Source: JACVRW01 sp963764665
GTDB taxonomy: Bacteria; Actinomycetota; Thermoleophilia; Solirubrobacterales; Thermoleophilaceae
Direction of reading: 5' to 3'
DNA: 64,000 nucleotides
NCBI GenBank assembly: GCA_963764665.1
Contig: CAVXTL010000021.1
Location: 124,001 to 188,000, forward strand
Positions 41,144-49,239 of the stretch are shown here, piece by piece. Under the pieces are notes generated by a model that had not been told where the DNA came from, ran no database searches, and saw only the letters and a program-made list of their open reading frames with translations. Within the stretch, counting starts at the first letter, position 1; the number at the start of each line of letters is the position of its first letter. Both the position numbers and the translations under genes were made by a program.

Positions 41144-42031
41144 TCAGCCGAATGAGTCGGCCACCAGCGCGCTGGTGCGCTCTGTGAGGAGCCCGTCCGG
41201 ATCCTTCTCCGGATTGAGGCAAGCGAGGCTCACGCCGGCGAGCGCAGGCGAGGCCCCAAGCGGGGCCAGCAGCTCAGCGAGCTCGTCCCAGTCCAGCCCG
41301 GCCGGCATCAGGTAGTCGGTGGCCGGCATCGCCACCTCGTCCAGCACGTCCACGTCGAGGTGCAGCCAGAAGCTGCCCGCGCGCTCCGCGAGCCGTTCGG
41401 CGCTCGCCCGGGCGGCGGCGCCTGGGCCGGCCGAGCGCAGCTCCGGCGGTGAGATCACGAGCAGCTCTGAGAGGTCGCCCGCGAGCAGTGGCGCGATGTC
41501 CGCGCGCTCCTCCTCGTCACGGGCGCCCAGCGCGACCACGTTCGCGGCCTCCGTGCTGGGCCCGCCGGCCGCGGCCACCCAGGGCTCCGGCGCCCGTCCG
41601 AGGGCCACGCCCACCGGCATGTCGGCCGCCTCGCCGGTGGGCGAGCTGGCGCCGTCGTACACGTCCACGTGCCCGTCCACGTTCGCCACGCCGAGCGGAC
41701 CGCTCACGTCGCGCACGCCGGCCATCGCGCCGGGCAGCAGCGAGCAGCAGCCGCCGAGGACGAACGGGCGCTCGCCCGACGCGACCGTCTCGCGCACAGC
41801 GGCGCGGACGGCGACGGTCATCGCGAGCACGTCCGCGATGCCCACCACTCCGGTCGCGCCGTCGCGGCGCTCCTCACGGATGTGCACGTCGAGGTCCCCG
41901 CGATCGCGAGCGCCGAGGCCCTCGACCACACCGGCTTCGCGCAGCGCGCGGGGAGCGTGCTCGGTGCCCCCGCGCCGGCCGACCGAGTCGATCGGCACGC
42001 CGATGGTCGTCCAGGGCGCTGCGCCGGGCAT
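41144..42031 (-). CDS. Arginase/agmatinase-fold protein with an altered first metal motif
   Basis: 295 residues of the ureohydrolase fold. The second and third Mn motifs are present: NVDGHVDVYD (DxHxD) and WLHLDVDVLDEV (DVDVLD). The first, normally GGDHS with a metal-binding His, reads GGCCSLLPG, so a Cys stands where His is expected. This suggests altered metal use or lost urea-forming activity; such variants exist in actinobacterial arginase-family proteins of unknown substrate. It is divergent from the MBL hydrolase, with a 52-base gap between starts. Confidence 0.88.
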   Translation of the reverse strand: MPGAAPWTTIGVPIDSVGRRGGTEHAPRALREAGVVEGLGARDRGDLDVHIREERRDGATGVVGIADVLAMTVAVRAAVRETVASGERPFVLGGCCSLLPGAMAGVRDVSGPLGVANVDGHVDVYDGASSPTGEAADMPVGVALGRAPEPWVAAAGGPSTEAANVVALGARDEEERADIAPLLAGDLSELLVISPPELRSAGPGAAARASAERLAERAGSFWLHLDVDVLDEVAMPATDYLMPAGLDWDELAELLAPLGASPALAGVSLACLNPEKDPDGLLTERTSALVADSFG

Positions 42032-42083
42032 CGCGCCAAGCTATCCGAACGGCCGACAGGCCAGGGCCCATACGATCCCGGCC

Positions 42084-42875
42084 GTGACGAACCTCCGCAT
42101 CACCCACGTGGGCGGGCCCACGGCCCTGATCGAGGTTGGTGGCTGGCGGCTGCTCACCGATCCGACGTTCGACCCGCCGGGACGCCGTTACGTGTTCGGA
42201 TGGGGCACGAGCTCGCGCAAGCTGGCGGGTCCCGCCATCTCCGCCTCCGACTTGGCGCCGATCGACGCCGTGCTGCTGAGCCACGATCATCACGACGACA
42301 ACCTCGACGACGCCGGGCGCGCCATGCTGCCCTCGGCGGGCGTGGTCGTGACCACCACATCCGGTGCGGAGCGCCTGGGAGGCGATACGCGCGGGCTCGC
42401 CCCCTGGGCGACCACCCGGCTCGAGGCGCCCGGACGCGTGTCGATCGAGATCACGGCCACGCCGTGCCGGCACGGCCCGCCGCTCAGCCACCCGATCGTG
42501 GGCGACGTGATCGGCTTCGGCCTGCGGTGGGAGGGCCAGGAGCACGGCGCGCTCTGGATCTCGGGCGACACCGTGCTGTACGACGGCGTGCGCCAGGTGG
42601 CAGACCGCCTCGACGTCGCCACCGCGATCGTGCACCTTGGCGGCGTGCGCTTTCCGGTGTCGGGACCGCTGCGCTACACGATGACCGCGCGCGAGGCGGT
42701 CGAGCTATGCGGCCTGATCCGGCCGCGTAAGGTCATCCCGATCCACTACGAGGGCTGGAAGCACTTCCGCGAGGGTCGGGACGCCATCGAGCGCGAGTTC
42801 GCGAGTGCGCCTGAGGGCTTCCGGGACAGCGTCACGTGGCTGCCCATCGGCGTGCCCATCGAGCTCCCTGCGTGA
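42084..42875 (+). CDS. MBL-fold metallohydrolase (UlaG-like)
   Basis: 263 residues from GTG 42084. The metallo-beta-lactamase motif is LLSHDHHDDNLD, with further ligand positions in TPCRHGPP, WISGDTVLYDG and VIPIHYEGWKHF. The order and spacing match the UlaG/YtnP-like group (LRITHVGGPTALIEVGGWRLLTDP) rather than beta-lactamases. It probably hydrolyses a lactone or phosphodiester; the substrate is unknown. It converges on the amidotransferase with a 9-base gap. Confidence 0.9.
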   Translation: MTNLRITHVGGPTALIEVGGWRLLTDPTFDPPGRRYVFGWGTSSRKLAGPAISASDLAPIDAVLLSHDHHDDNLDDAGRAMLPSAGVVVTTTSGAERLGGDTRGLAPWATTRLEAPGRVSIEITATPCRHGPPLSHPIVGDVIGFGLRWEGQEHGALWISGDTVLYDGVRQVADRLDVATAIVHLGGVRFPVSGPLRYTMTAREAVELCGLIRPRKVIPIHYEGWKHFREGRDAIEREFASAPEGFRDSVTWLPIGVPIELPA

Positions 42876-42884
42876 CCGCGAGGC

Positions 42885-43718
42885 TCAGCCCGGCGCGCGC
42901 GGCGTGAACGCGACCTGCTCGTCCTCGCCGGGCTGGACGATCAGCGCGGTACCGGCGGGCACCTCCTGCCAGACGCCCGGCAGGTCTCCGAGAGGCTCGG
43001 ACACGATCGCGCGCGCCTCGTCGCCAAGCTCGCGGAAGCGCTCGTTGTCGGGATAGAGCGCTCGCACCGCGCTCGCGTCCGCGGACACGAACAGCGAGTT
43101 GACCACCGGCCCGCTCGCGTAGCGCGCCGCGTACACGCGCTCGCCGTCGCTCAGCCCGACGGTCATCTGCAGCGGCTCGGCCACGCCGTTGCGCCGGCCG
43201 ACGTCCTCGACGAAGCCGGCCATGCGCTCCAGCGCCGTCAGGGGCTCCTCGTCGAGCCCGAACGTCAGCGCGAGGTAAAACATCAGCTCCGAGTCGGTCG
43301 TTCCCTCGATCCCGCTGAAGACGCCCGGGTCAACCGCGAGCAGCAGCTCGCGGCGAAGACGCTTGTAGTCGTCGATGAACCCGTTGTGGACGAACAGCCA
43401 GCGGCCGTGCCGGAACGGATGGCAGTTGGTCTGCTCGATGGGAGTGCCGGTGGCCGCGCGGATGTGGCCCAGGAACAGCCGCGACTGGATCTGGCCCGCC
43501 AGGTCGCGGAGGTTGCGATCCCCCCAAGCCGGCGCGATGCTGCGGTACAGCCCCGGCTCAGGGCGGTCGCCGTACCAGCCGAGGCCGAAGCCGTCGGCGT
43601 TGGGATACCCGCCCGCCAGCCGGTCGCGGCGACTCTGCTCGACCAGGGAGTTCTCCGTGTCGTAGAGGAGCGCATCGGGCCGGATCGCGTTCCCGTAGTA
43701 GGCGAGCCACCGGCACAT
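42885..43718 (-). CDS. Class II glutamine amidotransferase (YafJ/EgtC type)
   Basis: 277 residues starting MCRWLAYYGN, so Cys2 becomes the N-terminal nucleophile after Met removal. The Ntn-hydrolase core includes GFGLGWYGD, FLGHIRAATGTPIEQTNCHPF and WLFVHNGFIDDYKRLR, the glutamine-binding motifs. EgtC relatives remove a gamma-glutamyl group during ergothioneine synthesis, but no egtA/B/D neighbours are present, so general YafJ-like amidotransferase or hydrolase is the safer call. It ends 20 bases before the YCII-domain gene region. Confidence 0.92.
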   Translation of the reverse strand: MCRWLAYYGNAIRPDALLYDTENSLVEQSRRDRLAGGYPNADGFGLGWYGDRPEPGLYRSIAPAWGDRNLRDLAGQIQSRLFLGHIRAATGTPIEQTNCHPFRHGRWLFVHNGFIDDYKRLRRELLLAVDPGVFSGIEGTTDSELMFYLALTFGLDEEPLTALERMAGFVEDVGRRNGVAEPLQMTVGLSDGERVYAARYASGPVVNSLFVSADASAVRALYPDNERFRELGDEARAIVSEPLGDLPGVWQEVPAGTALIVQPGEDEQVAFTPRAPG

Positions 43719-43738
43719 GCGGTCACCTTACCCCGCCA

Positions 43739-44095
43739 TCACCCCACGATCGGGCGCACCTCGATCGCACCGCCCATGCGGGCGGTCGGGATGCGCGCGG
43801 CCAGCTCGACGGCGGCCGCGGCGTCGTCCGTCTCGAAGATGAGGTAGCCGGCCAGCGCTTCCTTGGTCTCGGCGAACGGGCCGTCGGTGGTCACCGCCTT
43901 GCCGCCCTTCACCCGCACGGTCGTCGCCTTCTCGGCTCCGTCGAGCCGGAGACCCGGGCTGACGCCGGGGGTCTCGTTGATCGCCTTGTAGTCGGCGTAG
44001 ACCTGCTTCTGCTCGTCCTCCGAAAGCCGGCCCCACTCCTCCTGCGACTGCGGCGTCGCGGCATCGACCTGATGGATCAGCAGCATGAACTTCAT
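43739..44095 (-). CDS. YCII-related (DGPF) domain protein
   Basis: 118 residues beginning MKFMLLIHQ, with VTTDGPFAETKEALAGYLIFE, the DGPF motif of the YCII/PhnB-like dimeric alpha-beta barrel family. In actinobacteria these proteins often lie beside ECF sigma factors, but none is found here. The molecular role is unknown. ATG 44093-44095 is chosen over an upstream extension because it starts the conserved strand and has AGGAGG-type sequence before it. Confidence 0.9.
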   Translation of the reverse strand: MKFMLLIHQVDAATPQSQEEWGRLSEDEQKQVYADYKAINETPGVSPGLRLDGAEKATTVRVKGGKAVTTDGPFAETKEALAGYLIFETDDAAAAVELAARIPTARMGGAIEVRPIVG

Positions 44096-44326
44096 CGCGT
44101 CCTCCTGTTTCGGGGTGGTCGCCCCTACGACGAACGGGAAGCGACGGGATCGACAAAACACGTCCGGGGCTGAGACAGGATCATCGCGTGACGCCTGACA
44201 ACGCCGACGTCCGCGTCATGTCGATCCTCGACGCCGAGTTCAGGCTCCCCTCCGGGGACTCGAGGGCTGGCCGGCGTGCTCCGGGTCTGTTAGCGTCGCG
44301 CCGCCATCAAACTCAGGGGGAGACAC

Positions 44327-45226
44327 ATGAGACGGTTGCCGTTCTTCGCGATGCTGGCGGTGCTCTCCCTGACGTTCTCGTCGTGCGCCTATCTCAAGGC
44401 GGCCAACGATGCCCGGACGGCGGGCGAACCCGTGCCGTGGTGGTGCACGTCCACCGAGGACATCCCGGTGACCGACGGCCCGGCGGTGGGCAACGTCGAC
44501 TGGTACGAGAACATCGACAAGGCCCCGTTGGCCTGGGACGACTGCCTGACGATGTCGGTCCAGTTCGACGTGGCCAAGGAGTACGCGGAGCAGTGGCCCA
44601 CCAGGGGCACGGCCGAGGCCAACGGTTTCCGGGAGGTCACCCAGTACATCCCCGGCATGGGCACCCACCATGTGCGCGGAGGCATCACCCCCGCGATGCT
44701 CAACAGCCCGTCCTTCGACCGGCAGAACCCGATCCTCGACAACCAGGGACTCGACAACAAGTTCGAGCCCACCAAGCCCGACGTCCTCCAGTTCGACGGG
44801 AGCGGAGCGTCGGCCAGGCTTGTGGGCTTCGACTACTACGTGCGCACGAACACCGGCCAGCCGCCCGCGGGCTTCTCCGGCAACCTCGACTGGTGGCATC
44901 ACCACCCGTGGATCTGCCATCGCAAGTCCGACGCGGCGATGATCGCGTTCAACACCAGTGACGCCAACTGCGCGTCGATGAACGGCGTGAACGTGAACCT
45001 CTCGAACTACTACATGCTCCACGTCTGGGTGCTCGACGACATGAAGTTCATCCCCGACGTGTTCGCCGGCCAGATTCCCTGCATCACGGGGGGCAGCGCC
45101 ATCCGCGATAATCCGGACCACCCGTGCCACACCTCGAGGACGAGCGGAGCGGCTGCAGCGCTCACCACTCGCTCGGCCGGAAGCCACAGCATGGTCTGCC
45201 GCCTGGAGGAAGGCGTCGCGAGCTAG
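44327..45226 (+). CDS. Secreted lipoprotein rich in Trp/His motifs, function unknown
   Basis: 299 residues with GGGGGAGA before the ATG. The signal ends in a lipobox, LTFSSC, with Cys20. I recognise no family. Notable are VPWWC near 37-40, a central HHVRGGI, and NLDWWHHHPWICHRK at 187-200, a dense cluster of three His plus Cys and Trp that could bind a metal. Later come NCASMNGVNVNLSNYYMLHVWVLDD and repeated conserved Cys. It could be an extracytoplasmic metal-dependent enzyme; this is inference. The 231-base upstream gap shows nothing distinctive. It converges on the ABC permease. Confidence 0.85.
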   Translation: MRRLPFFAMLAVLSLTFSSCAYLKAANDARTAGEPVPWWCTSTEDIPVTDGPAVGNVDWYENIDKAPLAWDDCLTMSVQFDVAKEYAEQWPTRGTAEANGFREVTQYIPGMGTHHVRGGITPAMLNSPSFDRQNPILDNQGLDNKFEPTKPDVLQFDGSGASARLVGFDYYVRTNTGQPPAGFSGNLDWWHHHPWICHRKSDAAMIAFNTSDANCASMNGVNVNLSNYYMLHVWVLDDMKFIPDVFAGQIPCITGGSAIRDNPDHPCHTSRTSGAAAALTTRSAGSHSMVCRLEEGVAS

Positions 45227-45235
45227 CGGCTTGCC

Positions 45236-45991
45236 TCAGTCGTAGTTCCGGATCATCCGAACGTTGAGCACGAGCATCACGATGCCCAGTGCGAGGACCA
45301 CGCCGAAACCGGGCAGGATCGCTCCCCAGTCGAGGTCGTCGAGGATCAGCGACCTGAGCGCCTCCATCAGATATGTGACGGGGTTGAGGGTCGCGGCCAC
45401 CTCCATCGGGTCCGTCAGCAGCTCGCGCGGCACGAGGTTCGGCGTGAGGAACAGCAGCGGGAAGAAGATCAGCCCGCCCGAGTTGGTGGCCGCCGCGCTG
45501 CGGGTCTTCAGAGCGATGAGCTGCATGAAGCCGGCGTAGACGACGCCCCACAGCGCGCTGAGCGCCACGAGGAGCACGAACCCGAGGACCCCGCTCGCGA
45601 TGGTGATCCCGAACGGGAGCGCGATCAGCACGATCACCGTCGACAGGACGATGCCCTTGGCGCCTTCGGAGACGAGCCGGCCGAGCACGATCGAGTAGCG
45701 CGGAACCGGTATCGCGCGCAGCTTGTCGAAGTAGCCGCCCTCGATCTCCTCGACCAGGAACAGAGCAGCCATGCCGAACGACGCCGCCAGGAGGAGCGTG
45801 ATCGGCAGCTGGAACGCGGCGTACCCCTGGCCTTTGAGGAACTCGGTGTTCTCCGACGGGAAGATGTCGGCGGCCTGGCCGGTGTTCACCACCAGGAAGA
45901 AGATCGGGATGAACATCGTCATGAACAGCGCGTCCGGCTGCCGCAGCGCTTCGCGCAGCCCGCGCTTGCCCAGTGCGATCGTGGCGCTCAT
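45236..45991 (-). CDS. ABC-2 type exporter permease
   Basis: 251 residues with about six transmembrane helices. Typical blocks are ALFMTMFIPIFFLVVNTGQAA, GGYFDKLRAIPVPRYSIVLGR (coupling helix) and RELLTDPMEVAATLNPVTYLMEALRSLILDDLDW. It pairs with the ATPase at 45988-46797, with a 4-base overlap. It is clearly distinct from the permease at 16432, so the window has two exporter systems of this class. Confidence 0.92.
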   Translation of the reverse strand: MSATIALGKRGLREALRQPDALFMTMFIPIFFLVVNTGQAADIFPSENTEFLKGQGYAAFQLPITLLLAASFGMAALFLVEEIEGGYFDKLRAIPVPRYSIVLGRLVSEGAKGIVLSTVIVLIALPFGITIASGVLGFVLLVALSALWGVVYAGFMQLIALKTRSAAATNSGGLIFFPLLFLTPNLVPRELLTDPMEVAATLNPVTYLMEALRSLILDDLDWGAILPGFGVVLALGIVMLVLNVRMIRNYD

Positions 45992-46797
45992 GAGCTCACC
46001 TCCTGGACCTCGCCGGCCGCGCGCTCCCGGGTCCGTCCCGTCGCGTCGAGGAAGACGTCATCGAGCGTCGGCTTGTCGCCGCCGCCGGTGCGCTCCCAGA
46101 GGTCGGCCTTGAGCTCCTCGGGGGTTCCCTGCCGCACGATGCGGCCCCTGTCGATGATCGCGATGCGGTCGCAGAGCTGGTCGGCCTCCTCGAGGTACTG
46201 GGTGGTGAGGAACACGGTCGTCCCGTGCCCGTTGATCCGGCGCAGCTCGTCCCAGATGGCCAGCCGGCTTGCCGGATCGAGGCCGGTGGTCGGCTCGTCC
46301 AGGAACAGCACCTCGGGCTCGTGGACCAGCGCCGCGGCGAGGTCCAGACGGCGCTCCATGCCGCCGGAGTAGCCCTTGATCACCCGGTCGGCGGCGTCCT
46401 CCAGCTCCACGAGCGCGAGTAGCTCCTGCGCGCGTTCGGCCGCGCGGGCGCCAAGGCCGAACAGCCGGCCGTGCAGAACCAACAGCTCGCGGCCGGTCTG
46501 GCGTGGGTCGAGCCCCGCCTCCTGAAGCGCCACGCCGATCCGGCGACGCGCCTCGTCCGGGTCGCGGGCCACGTCGATGCCCATCACCTCGGCGCGCCCC
46601 GAGGTGATCGTCAGCAGCGTCGTGAGCATCCGCACCGTCGTCGACTTGCCGGCGCCGTTGGGGCCGAGGAAGCCGAAGATCTCTCCGGCGCTGACCTCCA
46701 GGTCGACGCCGCATACGGCCTCGACGTCACCCTCGCGGCCCGTGAAGTGCTTGACCAGGCCCTCGGCCAGCACGGCGGGTCCTCCGTTGTCGTGCAT
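45988..46797 (-). CDS. ABC-2 exporter ATP-binding protein
   Basis: 269 residues. Walker A is FLGPNGAGKSTT near 35-46, the signature GYSGGMERRLDLAAALV, and Walker B VLFLDEPTTGLDPASR, with H-loop TTQYLEEADQL. The family is the DrrA/CcmA-like multidrug or lipid exporter group. The C-terminal region is shorter than in the DrrA at 15434. Substrate unknown. Confidence 0.94.
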   Translation of the reverse strand: MHDNGGPAVLAEGLVKHFTGREGDVEAVCGVDLEVSAGEIFGFLGPNGAGKSTTVRMLTTLLTITSGRAEVMGIDVARDPDEARRRIGVALQEAGLDPRQTGRELLVLHGRLFGLGARAAERAQELLALVELEDAADRVIKGYSGGMERRLDLAAALVHEPEVLFLDEPTTGLDPASRLAIWDELRRINGHGTTVFLTTQYLEEADQLCDRIAIIDRGRIVRQGTPEELKADLWERTGGGDKPTLDDVFLDATGRTRERAAGEVQEVSS

Positions 46798-46881
46798 CGC
46801 ACCTCCGGTCGGTGGGTGTGTGGCGCGTACTTAGACCGGGCGAGCGCCCGGAACTCATCGCGCGCGGATACGTCTGGGCGG

Positions 46882-47733
46882 TTACGCCGCGAGGCCCTTG
46901 TTGTCGGGGACGAACTTGCTGGCGGTGAAGGTGGCGCCCTGCGGATCCCTGATAATCGTCATACGTACCCAGGGCGCGTCGAACGGCGGCACGACGACGC
47001 TCCCGCCCAGCTCGGAGGCTCGTGCGGCGGCCGAGTCGGCGTCGTCGACGGCGAACGTCACTCCCCAGTGCGCCGGGGTATCGGGCTGGTCCTCGGCGAT
47101 CTGGTTGACGCTCGCGACCACATCCTCGAAGCGCTCCGGGGCGCCCATGTCGGCCATCCCCTTGCGCATCCCGGGGTTGCGCTGCTCGAGGAAGTCGCCG
47201 TACCCGGGCAGAGCCCAGAAAGAGCCGTGGATGATCTCCCAGCCGAACACGGCGCCGTAGAACGCCTGCGCGCCGTCGAGGTCGCGGGTGTTGAGGTTGT
47301 TGAAGTTGAGCGAGCCGGGCTCGTTGACGACCGTGGCGCCCGGGCGCTCCTTCGCCTGCCAGACGCAGACCGCGGCGCCGGCCGGGTCGGCGAAGATCGC
47401 CATGCGGCCCGAGTCCCCGACGTCCTCCGGCTCCATGAGAACCGTGCCGCCGGCGGCCCGGACCCGGCCGGCGGTCTCGTCCGCGTCCTCGACCCGCACA
47501 TAGGTGTTCCACACCGCGCTCTCCGGTCCGCCGTCGGGCTGAGAGCTCACGGCGGCCACGTCGCCGCCGCGAAGGCGCGCGAAGTAGTAGTTGCCTGCCG
47601 CCTCCGGCGGCATCAGGTCCTCGAACTCCCACCCGAACAGGCCGCCGTAGAAGGCCGTGGCGGCCTCGGGGTCCGGCTGCGTCGTGTCGATCCAGCACGG
47701 GACACCGGGGATGTAGCGGTCCTGCTCGCTCAT
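46882..47733 (-). CDS. Two-domain VOC (glyoxalase-fold) protein
   Basis: 283 residues with two VOC modules in tandem: PCWIDTTQPDPEAATAFYGGLFGWEFEDL (first) and NTRDLDGAQAFYGAVFGWEIIHG (second), each closing with a DPxGA-type strand (FADPAGAAVCVW; IRDPQGATFTASKF). This matches the actinobacterial double-VOC family called hydroxylase or CFP32-like, whose catalytic role is unproven. ATG 47731-47733 is chosen for its AAGGGAG ribosome site; an upstream ATG at 47753 is in frame. It is divergent from the WYL regulator. Confidence 0.9.
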   Translation of the reverse strand: MSEQDRYIPGVPCWIDTTQPDPEAATAFYGGLFGWEFEDLMPPEAAGNYYFARLRGGDVAAVSSQPDGGPESAVWNTYVRVEDADETAGRVRAAGGTVLMEPEDVGDSGRMAIFADPAGAAVCVWQAKERPGATVVNEPGSLNFNNLNTRDLDGAQAFYGAVFGWEIIHGSFWALPGYGDFLEQRNPGMRKGMADMGAPERFEDVVASVNQIAEDQPDTPAHWGVTFAVDDADSAAARASELGGSVVVPPFDAPWVRMTIIRDPQGATFTASKFVPDNKGLAA

Positions 47734-47786
47734 AGCGCTCCCTTCGTCGTTCATGACCTTGGGGCGCACCCTAAAATTCATTTAGG

Positions 47787-47802
47787 TCAGGATGTGTCCT
47801 CA
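47787..47802. promoter_or_regulatory. Operator candidate for the WYL regulator
   Basis: TCAGGA-TGTG-TCCTCA is an inverted repeat with five of six pairs matching, in the 94-base gap between the VOC gene and the WYL regulator. The gap is AT-richer than its surroundings and also holds AAAATTCATTTA at 47773-47784. Regulators of this type usually control their divergent neighbour. Confidence 0.4.
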
Positions 47803-47827
47803 ATTTCAGGGATCCTGGGATTTACAG

Positions 47828-48790
47828 ATGCGCCAGACCTCCGGCCGGCTCCTCGATCTCCTGTCCCTGCTGCAGGCCCGCCGCGACTGGCCCGGCGCGG
47901 AGCTGTCGGAGCGGCTCGAGGTCTCGGGACGCACGATCCGCCGCGACATCGGCCGGCTGCGCTCGCTCGGGTATCCGGTGGAGTCCCTCACCGGACCGGC
48001 CGGCGGCTACCGGCTCCGCGCGGGCACGGCGATGCCGCCGCTCCTGCTCGACGAGGAGGAGGCGATCGCCATCGCGGTCGGGCTGCGCACCGCGGCGCGG
48101 TCCTCGGTGGCCGGCATCGAGGAGACGTCCATCCGCGCGCTGGTCAAGCTCGAGCAGGTGCTGCCGGCGCACCTGCGCCGCCGCGTGGCCGCCATCGGGT
48201 CCGCGACGATCGCCGGACCGGTCACGGGGCCGACCGTCGACCCGCAGGATCTGACCACGATCGCGGCGGCCTGCCGCGACTCCGAATGCCTGCGGTTCCA
48301 CTACCGCAGCCGCGACGGCACCGCCACGCGGCGCGAGGTCGAGCCGCACTCGCTGGTGAACCTGGGCCGGCGCTGGTACCTGGTCGCCTGGGACCGCCGC
48401 CGTGAGGATTGGCGCACGTTTCGGATGGACCGGATCAGCGGCCCCGGCCCGGCCGGAAGGACGTCAACGGCGCGCTCGCTGCCGGCCAAGGACGCGGCCG
48501 CCTACGTCGAGCAGAGCCTGGCCGGCGCATGGAGCCGCTATGAGGCTCGGGTGACCGTCCACGCCTCGGCGGACGAGATCGCGAAGCGGCTCCCGTATGT
48601 GGCGGGGGCGCTCGAGCCGATCGACGCGCACAGCTGCGAGTACCGGGCCTCCGACGACGACCTCGAATGGCTGGCGATCCGCATCGCGATGCTCGGCGTC
48701 GACGTGGACGTGCACGAGCCCCCGGAGCTCATCCCGCGGCTGAACGCGCTGGCCGGGCGGCTGCGCCGGGCTACGGGGGATCGGGGCTGA
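47828..48790 (+). CDS. WYL-domain (DeoR-like HTH) transcriptional regulator
   Basis: 320 residues. The N-terminal helix-turn-helix (about 1-60) reads LLDLLSLLQARRDWPGAELS then VSGRTIRRDIGRLRSLGYPV, typical of YafY/DeoR-like proteins. The middle WYL domain has LRFHYRSRDGTATRREVEPHSLV then RRWYLVAWDRRREDWRTFRMDRI; the WYL core is present as WYL. A C-terminal WCX region follows. WYL domains bind nucleic acid or ligands; the likely target here is the divergent VOC gene. ATG 47828 is used; an earlier in-frame start adds 12 residues upstream of the fold. Its end overlaps the convergent gene at 48771 by 20 bases. Confidence 0.93.
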   Translation: MRQTSGRLLDLLSLLQARRDWPGAELSERLEVSGRTIRRDIGRLRSLGYPVESLTGPAGGYRLRAGTAMPPLLLDEEEAIAIAVGLRTAARSSVAGIEETSIRALVKLEQVLPAHLRRRVAAIGSATIAGPVTGPTVDPQDLTTIAAACRDSECLRFHYRSRDGTATRREVEPHSLVNLGRRWYLVAWDRRREDWRTFRMDRISGPGPAGRTSTARSLPAKDAAAYVEQSLAGAWSRYEARVTVHASADEIAKRLPYVAGALEPIDAHSCEYRASDDDLEWLAIRIAMLGVDVDVHEPPELIPRLNALAGRLRRATGDRG

Positions 48791-49226
48791 CCGAGCCCAG
48801 CGAGATTCCGGGGTCCGCTGCTCGGTCGAGCTCCTCGAGATGCTCCAGAGCGAGATCCCAGCTGGCGAAGGCCAGGAACTCGACGATCTTGAGGTCCCGG
48901 AAGCGCACCAGGTGGCCGGCCTCGACCCCCTTCACCTCGACCTGGCTCTGGCGTCCACGCCCGGTGAGCCAGATCTGCGCGACCACCTCCTCGCCGCGCA
49001 CCATCGTCTGACCGATGTCGATCTGCAACGACTCCCACGGCTCGGTGGCCGCGTGCCAGAACTGCCGGATCTCCTCGTGGCCGACGTAGCGGTCCCGCAT
49101 CCCCGGGAACACGCCGCTCGTCTTGTAACAGCCGCCCGCATCGAAGTACACGGGTATGCACTCGAGGCGGCCCTCCACGAAGGCGTCGTAGATGTCGAAC
49201 AGGCGCGCCAGCTCCGGGGAGCTCAT
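48771..49226 (-). CDS. SnoaL/NTF2-like protein
   Basis: 151 residues: LARLFDIYDAFVEGRLECIPVYFD is the first helix pair, followed by MRDRYVGHEEIRQFWHAATEPW and VVAQIWLTGRGRQSQVEVKGVEAGHLVRFRDLKIVEF, the beta-sheet of an NTF2-like fold. It is one of three such proteins in the window (others at 18140 and 56515), with little similarity between them beyond the fold. It lies 13 bases after the epimerase on the same strand. Function not assigned. Confidence 0.85.
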   Translation of the reverse strand: MSSPELARLFDIYDAFVEGRLECIPVYFDAGGCYKTSGVFPGMRDRYVGHEEIRQFWHAATEPWESLQIDIGQTMVRGEEVVAQIWLTGRGRQSQVEVKGVEAGHLVRFRDLKIVEFLAFASWDLALEHLEELDRAADPGISLGSVSPDPP

Positions 49227-49239
49227 CGCATGCCTTGCT

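Noticed and set aside
42885..43718. EgtC of an ergothioneine operon
   Set aside because: Motifs fit the wider YafJ/EgtC group, but no egtA, egtB, egtD or egtE is adjacent.
46471..48405. A 644-residue plus-strand frame across the ABC ATPase, VOC and WYL genes
   Set aside because: Its translation is low-complexity, and the region is fully explained by three well-recognised genes.
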